From Vitellaria paradoxa (Eukaryota > Streptophyta > Magnoliopsida > Ericales > Sapotaceae), in assembly GCA_019916065.1 (NCBI GenBank), contig CM034233.1, forward strand, positions 10,174,516 through 10,238,515: a stretch of 64,000 nucleotides of DNA, read 5' to 3'. Of the stretch, positions 1 to 13,100 are shown one piece after another. Each line of letters starts with the position of its first letter. Position 1 is the stretch's first letter. A model generated the notes under the pieces. The model saw only the letters and a program-made list of their open reading frames with translations, did no database searches and was not told the DNA's origin. Position numbers and translations under genes: made by a program.

Positions 1-625
1 ATGAAATTTAGAAAAATAATATTAGTAAAAAATAAAAATAAATTATGATTATGATTAATTGGACAGAGTAAAAAGGAACTAGTTTAAGATTAATTGAAAT
101 GTTAAAAATGGGATAAACTAATTTATAGGATAAATTTTGTATTAAGGTTTAATGATTGGGTTAAACTTCTAATTTTTTTGTCATTTTATTTTATTTAAAT
201 TTTATAAAATATATCATTATATCAATTAAAATAATAAAAAAAGAATAAGGAGATTAAGTGTATTAAAGTAAAATTATAAATAAGTTTAGAGACAATCTAA
301 TATATAAAACTCTTACCTATTCGACTGAGGTAAGACAATACTTACAATCAATGATAGACCCACATAGCGCTCAATGGGAGAAGATGATGAACACGACTAC
401 AAGATCACAATTACTGATGCATTGATAAATAATAGGAGGAGATGTTAGTTAGTGTAATTTTTTATACTTGATAGTATTGTTTACTATTTCAATAAGTTTT
501 GAGAAAAAAAAAAAAAAACTATAGTTAAAGAAATGCTAAGCGCATTTTATTTTTAACTTTTTTATAATATATCCCCTCTCATAACACTTTTTGGAGCACA
601 AAAAATTAAATAAAGAGTGTATTTA

Positions 626-793
626 GGGTGTGTTTGGATTTGTATAAAAGTGTATAAAATAAAATAAAATTGTAAAAGTAAATGTCTCGTAATTTGTGTA
701 GTAAGTGTAGAATTTAAATTTTACTGTCTCGTAATTCGTATTTATAAAAATTTATAAAATTTTATTTTATTTTGAAATACTCCAAACGGAGCC
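626..793. mobile_element. Tourist-like MITE (family T, copy 1)
   Basis: A 168-bp element bounded by TTA on both sides (623-625 and 794-796). The left end reads GGGTGTGTTTGGATT and the right end reads as its rough inverse, CCAAACGGAGCC. The interior carries the family core TCGTAATTCGTA and related copies of it. A TTA/TAA target duplication is typical of PIF/Harbinger-derived Tourist MITEs. No coding capacity is seen. Confidence 0.6.
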
Positions 794-984
794 TTAGTAT
801 TCACCTCAAATAAATTCCCTAAAATAAAAGCAGCTACTTTCTCTTAAGGGCAGTGATCTTTTTTGGATTTGTAAAGCATAAGTAAGGTTATTATGGTAAT
901 TTTATATAACAGTATACGCAGGTAAAACTTTTAGTTCAATACCAGTGGATTTCAATTTTCACGCAATGGGGCCCTAGTAACACG

Positions 985-1310
985 TAGCCTATTTGGTTGC
1001 TCAAAATCAACTAATGTCCTATTTGGCCGGCCAACACTTATTAAAAGTTATCAAATTTTAACTATTTTTTATACTTTCTTTTAATAAAATTTTAACACAT
1101 ATTACTTTTATATCATATCTTTTTATTTTTACTGTAATTTTTTGTCAACTTTTTTTTCTTCCAAACAACCTCTAAAATTTATTAATTTTTATCTATTTTT
1201 TATACTTTTTTTTAATCAAATTTTATTATATATTACTTTTACATTAAATTTTTATACTTTTATTATATATATATATATATTTTTTGTAAAACTTTTACCT
1301 ACCAACCACC
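985..1310. repeat. AT-rich MITE-like repeats starting CCTATTTGG
   Basis: Two nearby blocks begin with CCTATTTGG-type ends (about 987 and 1018) and continue as AT-rich DNA with similar internal phrases (AATTTTTATCTATTTTTTATAC, split by small changes). The same terminal phrase bounds the better preserved copy at 53943-54101. Edges here are uncertain. Confidence 0.35.
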
Positions 1311-2107
1311 TTTCAGTATAACGGTAAGGGTTATGGGTGACAGCTCTAGATTTCTCAATAAAAATAATAAGTGCAGAAAACGATGGAAGCTTCACGCATC
1401 TGATCACGAATAATTAATTAAAGAGAAATAACTTATTTGTAAAAAAATATATATATATATAAGGGGATTTAAAGAGACATACATATATATATATATGTGT
1501 GTGTACGGGCCCCTCTAAGGGTTAATTAGTAAATTTGTATAATGATGGAGTAGTAGGTAGGAACAAATAAAATTTAGTCTAATATGGGTGAGTTTAGAGT
1601 GAGATAAATTGAAATAAATTAAGAGTTCGTAATACGTGCAGTGAGAGAAAAAAATTAATATAATATAAAATTAACAGAAATATATAAAATTTTTTAAAAT
1701 TTGTTTGTAAACCAAATAGGGTGTATGCCATTCAAATGCTATCATTATCATGATTGTACAACTGGACAGTCAAATTAAAATTTTAAAATTACTTAAATTA
1801 ATTTGCACTATGTTTAATGAGTGACACGTAGCAGTACAGCTCCCTTGATACTTGCATTTACTTAAAATAAAATAAAATAAAATAAAATAAATCTTCCTCC
1901 CAAATGTATATTGGTGTAATGAGAATATTATTATGTAATGCTTTCATAATTGAGCATTTGTCGTACTGCGTGTGACGTTTCTTTTTTATATTTTAAGATG
2001 CATACGTGCACCGACTCTCCTACCACCTCCATTTCTTTCTTTTTTTTCTTTTTAAAAAAAAAAAAAGGTATTTCTCCTATTTTGGGTAATGTTACATAAT
2101 TAAAGTT
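1311..2107. other. AT-rich intergenic DNA with simple repeats
   Basis: No gene is visible. The stretch holds short (AT)n tracts near 1450 and 1485, an (AAAAT)n run near 1865-1890 and a decayed copy of the Tourist-like family around 1586-1730, recognised by its TTCGTAATACGTGCAGTGAGA core. Confidence 0.4.
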
Positions 2108-2420
2108 GCTGTATTTATATTTATGAATTTAAAATTAAAGAATTCGATTTTTATTATTTAAAAAAAAATTACTCAAATATAATGTTATTAGTTTAAATAA
2201 GAATTTCATTATAAATTTAAATAATCTAATGTGATAATTTTATAAGTGATTTAAAATTATAATAAATAAAGTAATTATTTGAAATCTTTTATAATAGTGG
2301 TATCAAATAGTCGTGCTACTGTTTTAGTAATAATTATTAAAAAAAATTTATATATTATTATATAAATTAATTTTATCATATTTATATATTAATATCATCG
2401 AATAGCAATTCACAAAATAG
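2108..2420 (+). repeat. MITE-like family A, copy 1
   Basis: An AT-rich block that aligns by eye along its length with 8455-8770 and, inverted, with 58091-58436. Shared landmarks are TATTTATGAATTTAAAAT near the left end, ATTTCATTATAAATTT in the middle and AATAGTGGTATCAAATAG followed by GTGCTACTGTTTTAGTAAT towards the right. Not coding. Confidence 0.5.
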
Positions 2421-4889
2421 AATTTTGGGGGGGGGGGATATTCAGGAATTACACTTCATTAATGTGTGGCATACTTGAATGCAAGTTTCATTGAGATTAT
2501 AAGATGATAAATATTGATCTCTTTTGGTTGAATTGAAATTTCAATAATTACAAACTAAGTTTTTTTTTTTTTTTTTAATTTCATATTTCTATAGCCATCA
2601 GTCAACTTTTGAATGAGGGCGAAATGGAACGTCCGTCAATTTTAGCCAATCATGGGAGGACAAAAGTACTTTTGCAATTGATGAGTAACGAATCATAAAA
2701 GAATTGACTTTTGAGGAGAAATGGGGACTTAGAGGAAGTGGTCACCCATTAACCCAGAAGTGCAATGGACTTCAACCATCCCACAAAGCTTGCATTCCCC
2801 CCCCCCCCCCCCACCAACTACCAAGTAGCAGCTATTTGGTGAGTTTGTACTTCTTTGACAATTACAAATTAATTAAAAGAAATGTCAAATTTCTTAACTA
2901 AGCAAATAAGTTCAGAATATTTTTTTTATGGTAGGTCTAGAATAGTAAATAATTCAATGCTGGTGAAAAAATAAAAAATAAAAAAGTAAAACTTGCTGCA
3001 TAACCTCGCTATTGTTTTTAAAAGGTTAATTAGTTAGGAAGATTTTTTGTCGTATCAACATCAATAGGAAAACAAACTTGATTGATACTGTATCTATTGA
3101 CTCCTCAACACAATAGTAAAGAATTAGAAACTTGCAAAGCGTCGGAATAAAGTCTTGCAAATAGAAAATAAATTGATAACTGTTTGTTGAAGTATATCAA
3201 GCAAATTATACTCGTAATATTAAACATAAATAAATTATTTGAACATCTTTTGGGATTTACTACTAATAATAAAATCTCCTATTTGAGGTATGAAAATAAC
3301 ATCTATCTCTTATTAGAGTTTGTCATTAACAGTACAAACTCGAATTTAGTATAAATTTAATTTGTTATCTTTTCTAAAACACTTAATTTTTTTGTGATGT
3401 GATTACATTTCAAATTGACTGCCCCCTCTCTCTCTCTCTCTATCTCTCTCTCCATTTGTATTAGACGTGAGCATGTTATTTTCAATCTAAACCAAATGAA
3501 TGGTATTTTTTCAGTCTCGTTTAAAAAAGTTGAACTGAACCAAATTGTGATAAAGAATTGAACCAAATCAAACTAACTTTTTCAATCTCATTTTAAATAG
3601 ACAAATTAAACCCAAATTAATTTTGATTCAATTCAATTTGATTCTTGGCATTCGGTTAAATAGCCAATTTTAAATGATAAATATTAATAATTCCCGTTCC
3701 ACATCATATCTATCTTTAATCTTAATAATAAATAATAAAAATACATCCTTGAATTCCCATTTCAACTTTCACTAAATTTTAAATAAAAAATAAGTAGAAC
3801 CAAAATATTGTAAGAATAAAAATCCGAATTAACCAAAGAACTAATCCGAACGCACCAAAATTATTCGATTTGGTTAGATGTTTCAATTTTGGTTATTCAT
3901 ATTCTTTATGTTTTATTTTATTATTTTAACTGAATTGATTAATTCTTTTTCTTTCATTCTTTTTTATTTTTTCCATTCTCTAACATTTATTTTTTATTTA
4001 ATTCAGCACATTTCAACCCTAGTTTTGCATTTATAATCTCTTTCAATCATGAATATACTCGATCACCAAATGAAAATGAAAATGACCAAACTACAATAAC
4101 CATCATCTCTATTCCCTTGTAAACTCACAGTCATTATCACTAATTTTGATTCATTTATAAACATTCATACTTTTATTACTTACATATATATTTATATATG
4201 ATAAAATTTTGATAAAGTTAACGCATAAAAATAAAATTAGGCAATTTTACTTGATATAAATTTAAAATAATTAAATATACACTTTAGAGACACTTATATT
4301 CTAATAACTCCCGCATGGCAAATTAATTTTTTAGGATAGAATAAGAGAGATGGAGGATAAAAGTAACCAGATGAAGGGAATTACATAGAATTATACAGGT
4401 AGGGTTGCGAGTGGGTACTTAAATAGATGGAGAGAACTATAAGAAAATGATATTATTAAAAGAAAAAGAATGATTAAGTTTGTATTAAGTTTGAGTTTAG
4501 AGTTTTAAGGGTGGAGTGGTGGTTGTTAAGAGAGAAGAGAAAAGAAAATAAATATTGTAAATAGAGTATAAGTTTGTAAAGAGGTAAAGAATAATTAGGT
4601 TTATAAGGAAAAAGAGTAGTCAAGACCACATCAAACTATTTAGGGGTCTAAGACAGGAAAAAAAAAATTTAAACCTAAAAATTTAGGCCTTTGTACAATA
4701 ATACACTTACAAGTTATTATTTTTATAAATTAAGATAAGTTCTAAAAATATTTAAGATTAAGATGAGTATTGAAGTTAAGAAAATAATAAAATTGAAATA
4801 ATTATATATATATATATATATATAAATTTTTAAGTTTGGGGCCTTCGTAAGTTGTAAAAATATTTGAGATTAAGATGAGGATTAAATTA
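2421..4889. other. Intergenic AT-rich DNA, no gene seen
   Basis: Homopolymer runs occur: G at 2427-2437, T at 2561-2576, C at 2797-2811. A CT-rich tract lies at 3425-3450 and an (AT)n microsatellite at about 4802-4823. Around 3460-3900 are phrases such as AACCAAATCAAACTAAC that resemble the degenerate repeats at 44740-45650. The short open frames here have no family resemblance that I recognise. Confidence 0.4.
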
Positions 4890-5580
4890 ATCTTTTGGTA
4901 CGTTTGAAAAGCCCGCAATACTAGTAGATTTGATGGTGCTTCTTTCCATGCCATGAGAGTTGTTCGCAGCATTTTAGCAGATTTGCATCTTCTTGGTCTT
5001 ACATTTGGCTTCAAATCTTCACAACTTTGCAAAGATGTTTCTGTGAGGTTTGTGAGTGCTTTGAGAACTTTACCTAACTGAGCCAGGAAGGTGAGATTGG
5101 TTTCATGGCATCGATCCCCTGCCGGTTCTTTGAAGCTTAATGTAGATGGTTGCTCCTGTGGGAAGTCGAGCCTTTTCAACTGCTGCAGGCATTATTAAGG
5201 ATCACTTTGTCAGAGCTATTTGTGCTTTTGGCCACTTTCTTGATCACCGGCCCATTATTTATGCTGAGCTAGTGGTGCTTCAGGTTGGTTTGGAACTAGC
5301 TATTTCCTTGAGCTTTTCTTCTCTAATTGTTGAGTCAGATTTAGTTACTGTGATATCTTAAGCTACTTCAAATAGCTTTGGTTATTGGGAGTACGCCTAT
5401 CTTTTGGCTTGGATTCGATAGCTTTGCTCTTCTATATCTGATTTTCTAGCCAATTGGGCATAAACTCATTAGTAGGATCAGAGGTTTTTTGCGCAGTGTG
5501 AGCTTCCCAAGGTTATTTTTGGCATTTTCACTTGATGCAGTTGGGACTCCTTAGCTTAGGACTTAATTCTTTTATTTCTT
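4890..5580 (+). pseudogene. Decayed non-LTR retrotransposon RNase H domain
   Basis: The plus strand encodes pieces of the RNase H-like domain found at the C terminus of many plant LINE polyproteins. From left to right I read KARNTSRFDG (from about 4900), GSLKLNVDG just upstream of 5150, then after a +1 frame change near 5150-5165 AAGIIKDHFVRAICAFGH, AELVVLQVGLELA and LIVESDLVTV. After an in-frame stop near 5359 come DFLANWA and ELPKVIFGI. The order matches the family: the WKARN spacer, the LNVDGS strand with the first catalytic Asp, AE with the catalytic Glu, and VESD. The frameshift and several stops show it is dead. Confidence 0.6.
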
Positions 5581-6019
5581 CTTTTTTTCTTAGGAGATCA
5601 AGTTTATGCCCCCCTCTTTTTTCTTGTACTGTGATGAGTCACCACAATTTTTTTCTTCCATTTTTCTTAGCAGTAATCTTCATCATTGTAAAGCGGTGAG
5701 TCATCGTTTCATTAGGTACTTTTGTTATTGCTTTCTTTCGCTTCTTTTGAAGGTAAAGTTTAGGTTCTCCTCTATTGTATACTTCTTTTTGAAGGTAAGG
5801 TTTAGGTTTTCCTCCATCATATACTTCTTTCTTTATTTTAATAAATTGGTAGGGCTCCCTGTTAAACCTCTCTCCTACTAAGGAGACTTTTATATATAAA
5901 AAAAAAATATAAGGATTAAATTAAGGAAATAATGAAACTAAAATAATTAAATACATATATATATATATTTATATATTCAAACATTTGAGGCCTTCTTATC
6001 TACCTGATGTCCACAAGGA

Positions 6020-6520
6020 AGATGAATTCATATCGATGGTTTCAAAAACCCAAACGTATGTAGCAGCTTCAACCTGGGATGCATTAAGGTAAGATAAGCC
6101 CAATGTAACATTACATAAACTATCATGATTTTCCAAGCATATTTTTAGGCACAGTTTTATATGGTGGTTAGCTATCAAAAGGAAGCTTAATACAAAAAAT
6201 AAGCTTACTAAATAGGACCAAATCAATAACAATACTTGTGAATTGTGTGAAATGGAGATTGAATGCATTGATAATCTCTTTTTTAAATGCTTATCCTCCC
6301 GAGAAATCAGAAGCAATATTTGCAATTTTTGCATGGTTAACCGAGATAATCAATCATGGAATGATGAATAGACTAGGCCATTAGTTACTTTAGTGGAAAA
6401 AATTTTGCCAATCGGCGGACATGATTTATCACACATGGATGGAGAAGAATTCCAAAATCTTCAAGGGCTTATCATCTACTGTGTCTACCATTATAGATAA
6501 AATTAATCATGAAATTTAAC
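6020..6520 (+). pseudogene. Decayed LINE zf-RVT (reverse-transcriptase zinc-binding) domain
   Basis: One plus-strand frame, broken by TGA and TAG stops where tryptophans are usual, gives STWDALR, FSKHIFRHSFIWWLAIKRKL, then NTCELCEMEIECIDNLFFKC and, further on, MIYHTWMEKNSKIFKG. This is the order of the zf-RVT domain of plant L1-type LINEs: a W-L-A-I-K helix, CxxC, then (H)LFFxC and the YxxWxERNxRIF tail. The usual His before LFF is Asn here. The fragment covers the same region as the start of the 4890-5580 fragment, so the two come from different insertions. Confidence 0.6.
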
Positions 6521-8454
6521 TGAAAGTCTTACAATTATCTAGTATAAAATGTATGAACATGAATGTAATTATATGTATAAATTGGAGAATCCTAAATTTT
6601 TGTATTAATCATATATAGTTTGTAATATGAGGATATACCCTGATAACTCTATAATTGGCAACGTTTAGAGTTAAATAAAAAAATACAAATTTCTACAAAT
6701 ACGAATTACGAGACTATAAAATTTAAATTCTCTATTTACTGTACAAAATACGGGACACTAATTTTTATAATTTTATTCAGGTATATACAACTCTAAATAC
6801 ACCCATCTACCTTTAATTCAAATTAAATACCATACTTACTGATTATAAAAAAAAAAAAAAAGACGTCAACGAAGTTTATGTAATTTGTACTAGAAACATT
6901 AATACCTTTGGTAACTTTTCTGGGTAGTTTTGTTTACTTTATTTTTTTTTTTGTCCCATCAAAATCTAATTTTGTAGTTGCGTTTGATCATTTTCACACA
7001 CGTCATTCACATTAAATATATAAATATATATATTTAAACGTAAAAACAGCAACAAAATTAATAAAAAAAATTAAAAAGGAGGTTTGATGATCAAAGTGGA
7101 CCATTCTAAAACACCTTTTTGTCCCAACCAGAAGGCTACCTGTACAACAACTATGGGCAAAGGTTTGTTTCTCCCAAAAAAGGGTCCCTGTATGAGTCTA
7201 CCAGAATCCACAATGAGATCCAATTTCTCTGGTTTTGAAAATTCACCTCGGGATGATAATAAAAAGGCAATTACATAACCCCACTTTAATTTTACTTTGT
7301 GGCGTGGCATATTCCTACCGGGACAATTGTGACACCATCACTTCATGGTTTGCTAAGATTTGAATAATACAATCCGGGGGAAAAAAAAAAAGAGAAATAA
7401 TAAAAATATGATTATTTCAACCACAATTTCCTCTAATGCATCTTAAATATTCATTTTATGTTGTACTTATGTTATAATAGTACATAAATAATACATATAC
7501 AAATAAATAAATAAATAATATATAAATATTGAAATTTCTACATTGGATCATTAATCAAACAACAATATCAAAGTGTGGAAAAGTAAAAGAGATCAAACAC
7601 AACATTTTTACGAGAAAAACTCCTCACAAATAAGGGAGAAAAAATCTTAACCTATGGAAACTAAATTTTCACTATGTACAAACGCTTACTCACACCGATT
7701 ATAATAGACACATTCTCCAACCACGAAGAAAAATCTCTACCCACACTTAATGAAAAAATAAACTCACACTTTTGAACATATTGAAGAATTTACGTACAAG
7801 ATGATTGATAATTAAAACTATTGTAACTAAGTTGAGTAATGTCTCTTAAAAATTCACAACAAATATATTTTTTTTTCTTTCTAGAAGTACTACAAAACAC
7901 TAGTAGTAGGTCCCTACTTATAAAATATTCAAGCAATCCAATCTTTGTAAACTTATATAGTTTCCAATTTCCAAAATTATTGGAAAACCTTTCTATAATT
8001 ATTTTCAACCTTCTCGAAACTTTAGAGACCTTCATTGAACATATTCTAACAGAATTACATAATTTGAACATATTCAATGTGAAATAAAATTTCAAAAATT
8101 ACAATTTCCTATTTTTCTATTAATTGCTCGCTGGGATGAGAATCTAGCGAGTTCTTGTCTTAGGCAAAATTTGGCCTATTTTGGCAAAAATTAATACTGA
8201 AATATCCAACGAGATCCACATTTAGTTGAACGTAGCAAAAATCAACAAAAACAAGTATTATGAAATATCCAGCCAGCCATCCAGTCATGTTCAAGAAAAC
8301 ATCTGTGCTGAATCTAAATTATCATCAAACCTATATTACTAGAACACCAAGTGTTTAAGAATACAAACTTAATATCATGTTCTGTCCATAAATTGTCAAT
8401 TACAAATGTAAAACTTCACAAAATATTATTAGTATATTTTTATATTGTCTTTTA
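6521..8454. other. Intergenic DNA, no gene supported
   Basis: Around 6664-6797 an inverted pair TTTAGAGTT/AACTCTAAA flanks the same TACGAATTACGAGAC core seen in the Tourist-like family, so a decayed copy is likely. The 7080-7310 stretch is less AT-rich and has opposing open frames of 64 and 79 codons, with no recognisable domain. The rest shows only AT-rich sequence and short (AAAT)n runs near 7500. Confidence 0.35.
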
Positions 8455-8770
8455 GATTGCATTTATTTTTATGAATTTGAAATCAAGAAATTTGGTCCTT
8501 ATTATTTAAAGACGTTTATACTGATATAATTTTATTAATTTAGATAGAGATTTCATTATGAATTTGAGTAGTTTGAAATGATTAACTATAAAGAATTTGA
8601 AATCATTACAAAAAATGTAGTTATTTGAAAATTTTCATAATAGTGATTCCATCATTTTAGGGAGTAGCAACACCGCTACACTATTTTGATAGTAATTATA
8701 AAAAAAAAAAAATTCATGTATTATTAAATCCATAGATCTGAAATCCTTCAATAACCGAACAGAGCCTTGT
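8455..8770 (+). repeat. MITE-like family A, copy 2
   Basis: The same repeat as 2108-2420. It starts TTATTTTTATGAATTTGAAATCAAG, runs through GATTTCATTATGAATTTGAGTA, the motif AATAGTGATTCCATC and a degenerate CACCGCTACACTATTTTGATAG, and ends near AAATCCATAGATCTGAAATCC. Copy 3 at 58091-58436 lies in the opposite orientation. Confidence 0.5.
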
Positions 8771-9228
8771 ATTTGAATAATTTTTATTATTTTAATTTGC
8801 TATGATTATAATTATGAGTCTTATTTTGTTTTTGTACAATTAATATGTAAATTTTTTTGTTTTCGAGAATTTAGTGAGTTCAACTCCTATTAATTCAGCG
8901 GGGGTGATAATGAGGTGTTGGAGTCCAGCTCATAGCAAATATGGAAGTTCGTATAAAGATGACTGTTCCTATTAGAATCAGAGCAGAATTTAGCTTAATG
9001 CTACCCTGCCAATGGCCATCCCCAGATGGGGAGGGGGCTAATTTCCAACATAAAACAGAAGATAGACGGACCCTATTAGTAAGTTTGAACCTCGGAATTT
9101 CCACAAAGACGGACCCATAAAACAGAAGAAAAGACAAAAAGAAGAAAAGAAAGAAAACACCTCCCCAGTCAATGAGAATATGCTTCATCCAAGGGACTGT
9201 TGCTTCCCCCCTCGGTGAGTTCGAGCGG

Positions 9229-9252
9229 GAGAGAGAGAGAGAGAGAGAGAGG
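9229..9252. repeat. (GA)n microsatellite
   Basis: A pure GA run. It is followed about 40 bp later by a TATATATAAG box (about 9293) and a well-placed ACCACCATGGCT start context at 9326. The frame there runs only 65 codons and goes straight into an (AT)n tract, so no gene is called. Confidence 0.7.
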
Positions 9253-10182
9253 ACTTGATTTCAGCACTAGCTGACTGCATTGTTCATATTCCAATATATA
9301 TAAGCTTGGGGGTAGAAGCACCACCATGGCTTCAGCTCTTCACAACCACAACAAGAGAGAGGACAACAAACTCACGCAATTAATAAGGAATATATATATA
9401 TATATATATATATTTTCTTTACATTGTGGACTAACCAATACAGTGACATATAGATCACATTCACTGCACTATCATCAAATGTATTGTACCTTGAGGAATT
9501 CAATTTCCCTTGCCCAAAATTGAAGTTTTCCACTGCTAAGACCAGCAAGGCATGAAGAAGAAGACGGAGAAGAGAAGAACATACGGAAAATGGAAGGAAA
9601 GAAACTGAGTTAAAAAAAAAATGATAACTTGGTATATAGATACTGAAAAATTAAGTGCAGTTAGTTGTCTTCAACTGAGAACGGTAATTAGGCACCACTT
9701 GGAGCTCTATCTTAACCTTATTGAGACTAAAAATAAATTTTCATCCAATAAGAAGTTACAAAAATTTTACATAACTTAGAACTGAAGTACATATATGTAC
9801 AAGCCCATATATAGAACAGATCCTGTTCAAGTACTTTACAAAACTGTAGACCACATAAGATGTGAATCATCTGATGGACAAGTTCATAGTTGTATCCGAT
9901 GCATCGGGGGACATCAGACAAGTTCCAAGAGAATATTCTAAATTCTGCTAGCCAAATCCTTTCCCTTGATACATAATATTCACTTCAAAAAGGTCTTATC
10001 AACCATTCTGAATGAAGTGGACAGTACTGCCTTGAATAAAAAAATTTGCTCCTTCCTGTCTGATGTTGAGGATAAACAGGAAATGGAGTCTAGAACACTG
10101 GTTTGCCCACACACAAGTGCTTTTGTATCAATGTTTTGCAGGAGAATTTCACCAAAAACCCTCCCTTGGTATCAACTACCAA

Positions 10183-13100
10183 CTACACCGTTGCATTGAA
10201 AATGCTGTAAATATCACTAGAGATTGCCACGGTGCTGGAAGACACAGCCAGAAGTATCATCAGCCACGATACTAGTCTGTCTTTCTGGGTCGAAATTCCA
10301 TGAGTATCCCTGTAGAACAGCCAAAAAAAAAGAACATAACATTATGACACCTTAACGAAAAAGTGAAGTCACAGCAATAAATCTAAGAAGCTGTTTCCAA
10401 GCTCAACTACAAATCCAAGGATACAAGAATTCAATTTGCAATTTCTCCCTCTTTAGGAAGTGATGCCTTGCAATTATCTTGATTCTAAGCAATTGGACAT
10501 CTTTAATAACACTTTATTTTATTTATTTATTATTATATATTTTTTTGTGTGTGTGCGCGTGCACATAATAAGACTTGCAAGTACAGGAAAATCAATTAGG
10601 AAAGCGTTGTTTCAATCCTTTTTTGACATTCAGCTTTCAAAGGCATAAATCTTCATAACTGCACTGGAGGCACTAACTATGTTCTGCTTGCACCAATAGA
10701 AAAACATAAATTTAATTATGTACACTTTCACCATCTTACAAGGAAACAATGTTGGATTGTTTTGGGAAAAAAAACATGTGTTTATATATATATATATATC
10801 TATTCCGACTTTAGGGGCCCAAAACCTTCCAGCAACAAGGATCCTTCTTATCGAAAGCCTCCTAGATCCAGCCAGTACTTTGCCAGTAGACCACAAAGGG
10901 GATATCATCACTGGGAATCTGTTTAAGAGGTTTTTCAAACCAAACTGTCCTTGTTCTTTCCAGAATAGGAGGCATTTAATTAGGATATATATGAATCTGT
11001 TCTAAAAGATTCTAACTCAAAATTTGATAGATAAGTTTAATAATCAGCTCTAACCACAATTACTCTTGTTCCAAAAAAAAAAAATCAGCTCTAACCACGT
11101 TAACAATGGAAAACAGAACATGTGCTGAGGAAAAACTTTTGTATTGAACAGTATAAAATCAGTGGACTTAATTATGCTTCCTTCAAGCTCAGGATTAAAA
11201 CCTACGGTGTGTCTCAATCAGGGAATTGGCGAGGGAAAAGAAAGGGAAAAGGAAGGAGAAAGAGTAAAGAATTATGAAATCCCAAAAAGCATGTTTTTAT
11301 TTGAATGGATTAGAAAATGTAAGAAACAAAAAAAGCATTTATCATAAACTAGTTTACTAATTTAATTAGTTCTAATTTTTCAAATCCCATGCATTTTCTC
11401 TTCCATTTTCCACCACAAACCAAACAAGGAAAGTAATTTTGAATCCATTTCCCTTAATAAATTCTTGATCTAAACATAACTTTAATGAATCAGGGAGAGT
11501 TTGGAAAGCAAAAAAGATAACTTTTTTATAGCTAGCTACTAAAAAGTTACTTTTTTTGTGTTTGGGAAGGAAAAAAAGTTAATTTTTTAGCAACTAACTT
11601 TTTAACTTTTTATTAATTTGACATTTTTGCCCTTTATGATTTAAAAGAAGTTTAAAATGTAAGAGAATAAATTTGGCCATTTTAAAAAAAGCCAAAAAAT
11701 TGAGTAGCTAAGAGCTTCTAGCTACTCTTGCCAAACGCAACCTCATTGTAGTGGCTTAAATAAGGCTAGTACAAAGTAATTGTAAAAATTTGTAAAAATA
11801 TTTAGTCCGTTTTATTTGTTGCCAAATTCCTTGGCCGATTAAGATTTCTTATTTTTGAAAAATTAGGAATTTTTATTTCTCAAGTTTTCTAGACAAAATC
11901 GAATTTTATTTATTGAATTAATCTTATTAGCATTTGGTTTGAGTTGTAATCAATTAGGAAATTTCTATTTTGTTTAGATTGAGTCCTAATTGTATCAATG
12001 ATTGGGGAGGTGACTAATTCAAGGTAGAAGTCTTTGGAGCATTACGGTACAATGAAAACAATAGAAGCAAAGAGACTTGCATGAAGAAAACAATAGGAGG
12101 GACACATGTCATGGGTTTAATACACAAATCAGAATTGGTTGAGGTCCTTAAGGAAATCAACTCATTGTCAAAGTAGAATGTCGTTGCCAACACAAATCAT
12201 TAAGCGGGCGTGTTGAGACTTTATAAAGCAAACAAAAGTGATATGTGTGGTGGATGAATTGGCTCATGAAGACTTGCCGGACAAGTTGATATATAAACAA
12301 GTTTGAATTAAAGAAGCAAATGGGAGTCATCTGAAAATTTATTTTCAAAAAATAGAGTTATGTTAGATAGTACCAGTTGGATCTGCTGGAAAATTGAGTA
12401 AACATATTTTCACAAGCAAACAATTTCCAAAATTAGTACTACTTATTTTGAATTCTATTGTGGATTATGATTGCATTTCCTATTTAAAGGGATGTTGGTT
12501 CTAGGTTTTGAGTAGAGAAAAAAACTTCAGAGAGGATTCAAGAGATTAAGATTTCTCCCATTCCTTAGCCACAAAACCTTCATATCATATGCGTTGGTGA
12601 TTCCAAAGAGTTCAAATCTTGTGTCTTGTTGATTTAGAGTTGCCAAGGATTTTGTTCATTTTAGTCATTTGAAGGTCTCTTTTATTAGTATTAATAGTAA
12701 TTCGTTTTATCACTAGAAAAATTATTTAATTCAAGGATTTGAAGAGGCATCTTTCACTTGGGATTGGCGCATCCAGAATTCAAGCAAAGGTTCAACAACA
12801 TAGGTTTGTGAATTTGAGTTTATTGAGAGGTTCTAATTTGCAACAAGTTTGATTATAGTGAGAGGCTCGAGGTTTTTCCCGGTTTGGATTTTCCTTGTAA
12901 AATCTTGTGCCTCTCTATTTCTTCCTTTTCTATATTGATTCTGATTAATTGCTTGGATTGTTTTGGATATCTAGCGTACAAAATTTTCATAAACTCTAAG
13001 TCAGCTTAGTTTAACTTTAGAACCATTATGGATGTGAAACACAATGAAGCATCATGACATATTTTGGATGGAATATCGACACATGTAGCAGCTTGCAGGT

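Noticed and set aside
2427..2811. Long G and C runs as possible functional G-quadruplexes
   Set aside because: Single homopolymer runs of uncertain length, likely subject to sequencing error; no repeated G-tract pattern.
5996..6334. Minus-strand 112-codon frame
   Set aside because: Antisense to the zf-RVT pseudogene, which has recognisable motifs on the plus strand.
8895..9188. Minus-strand 97-codon frame
   Set aside because: Composition is biased by the poly-pyrimidine complement (runs of F and L) and no domain is seen.
9326..9523. Possible small gene starting MASALHNHNK with a good start context and TATA box
   Set aside because: The frame runs directly into an (AT)n tract, there is no family resemblance, and no convincing next exon is visible.
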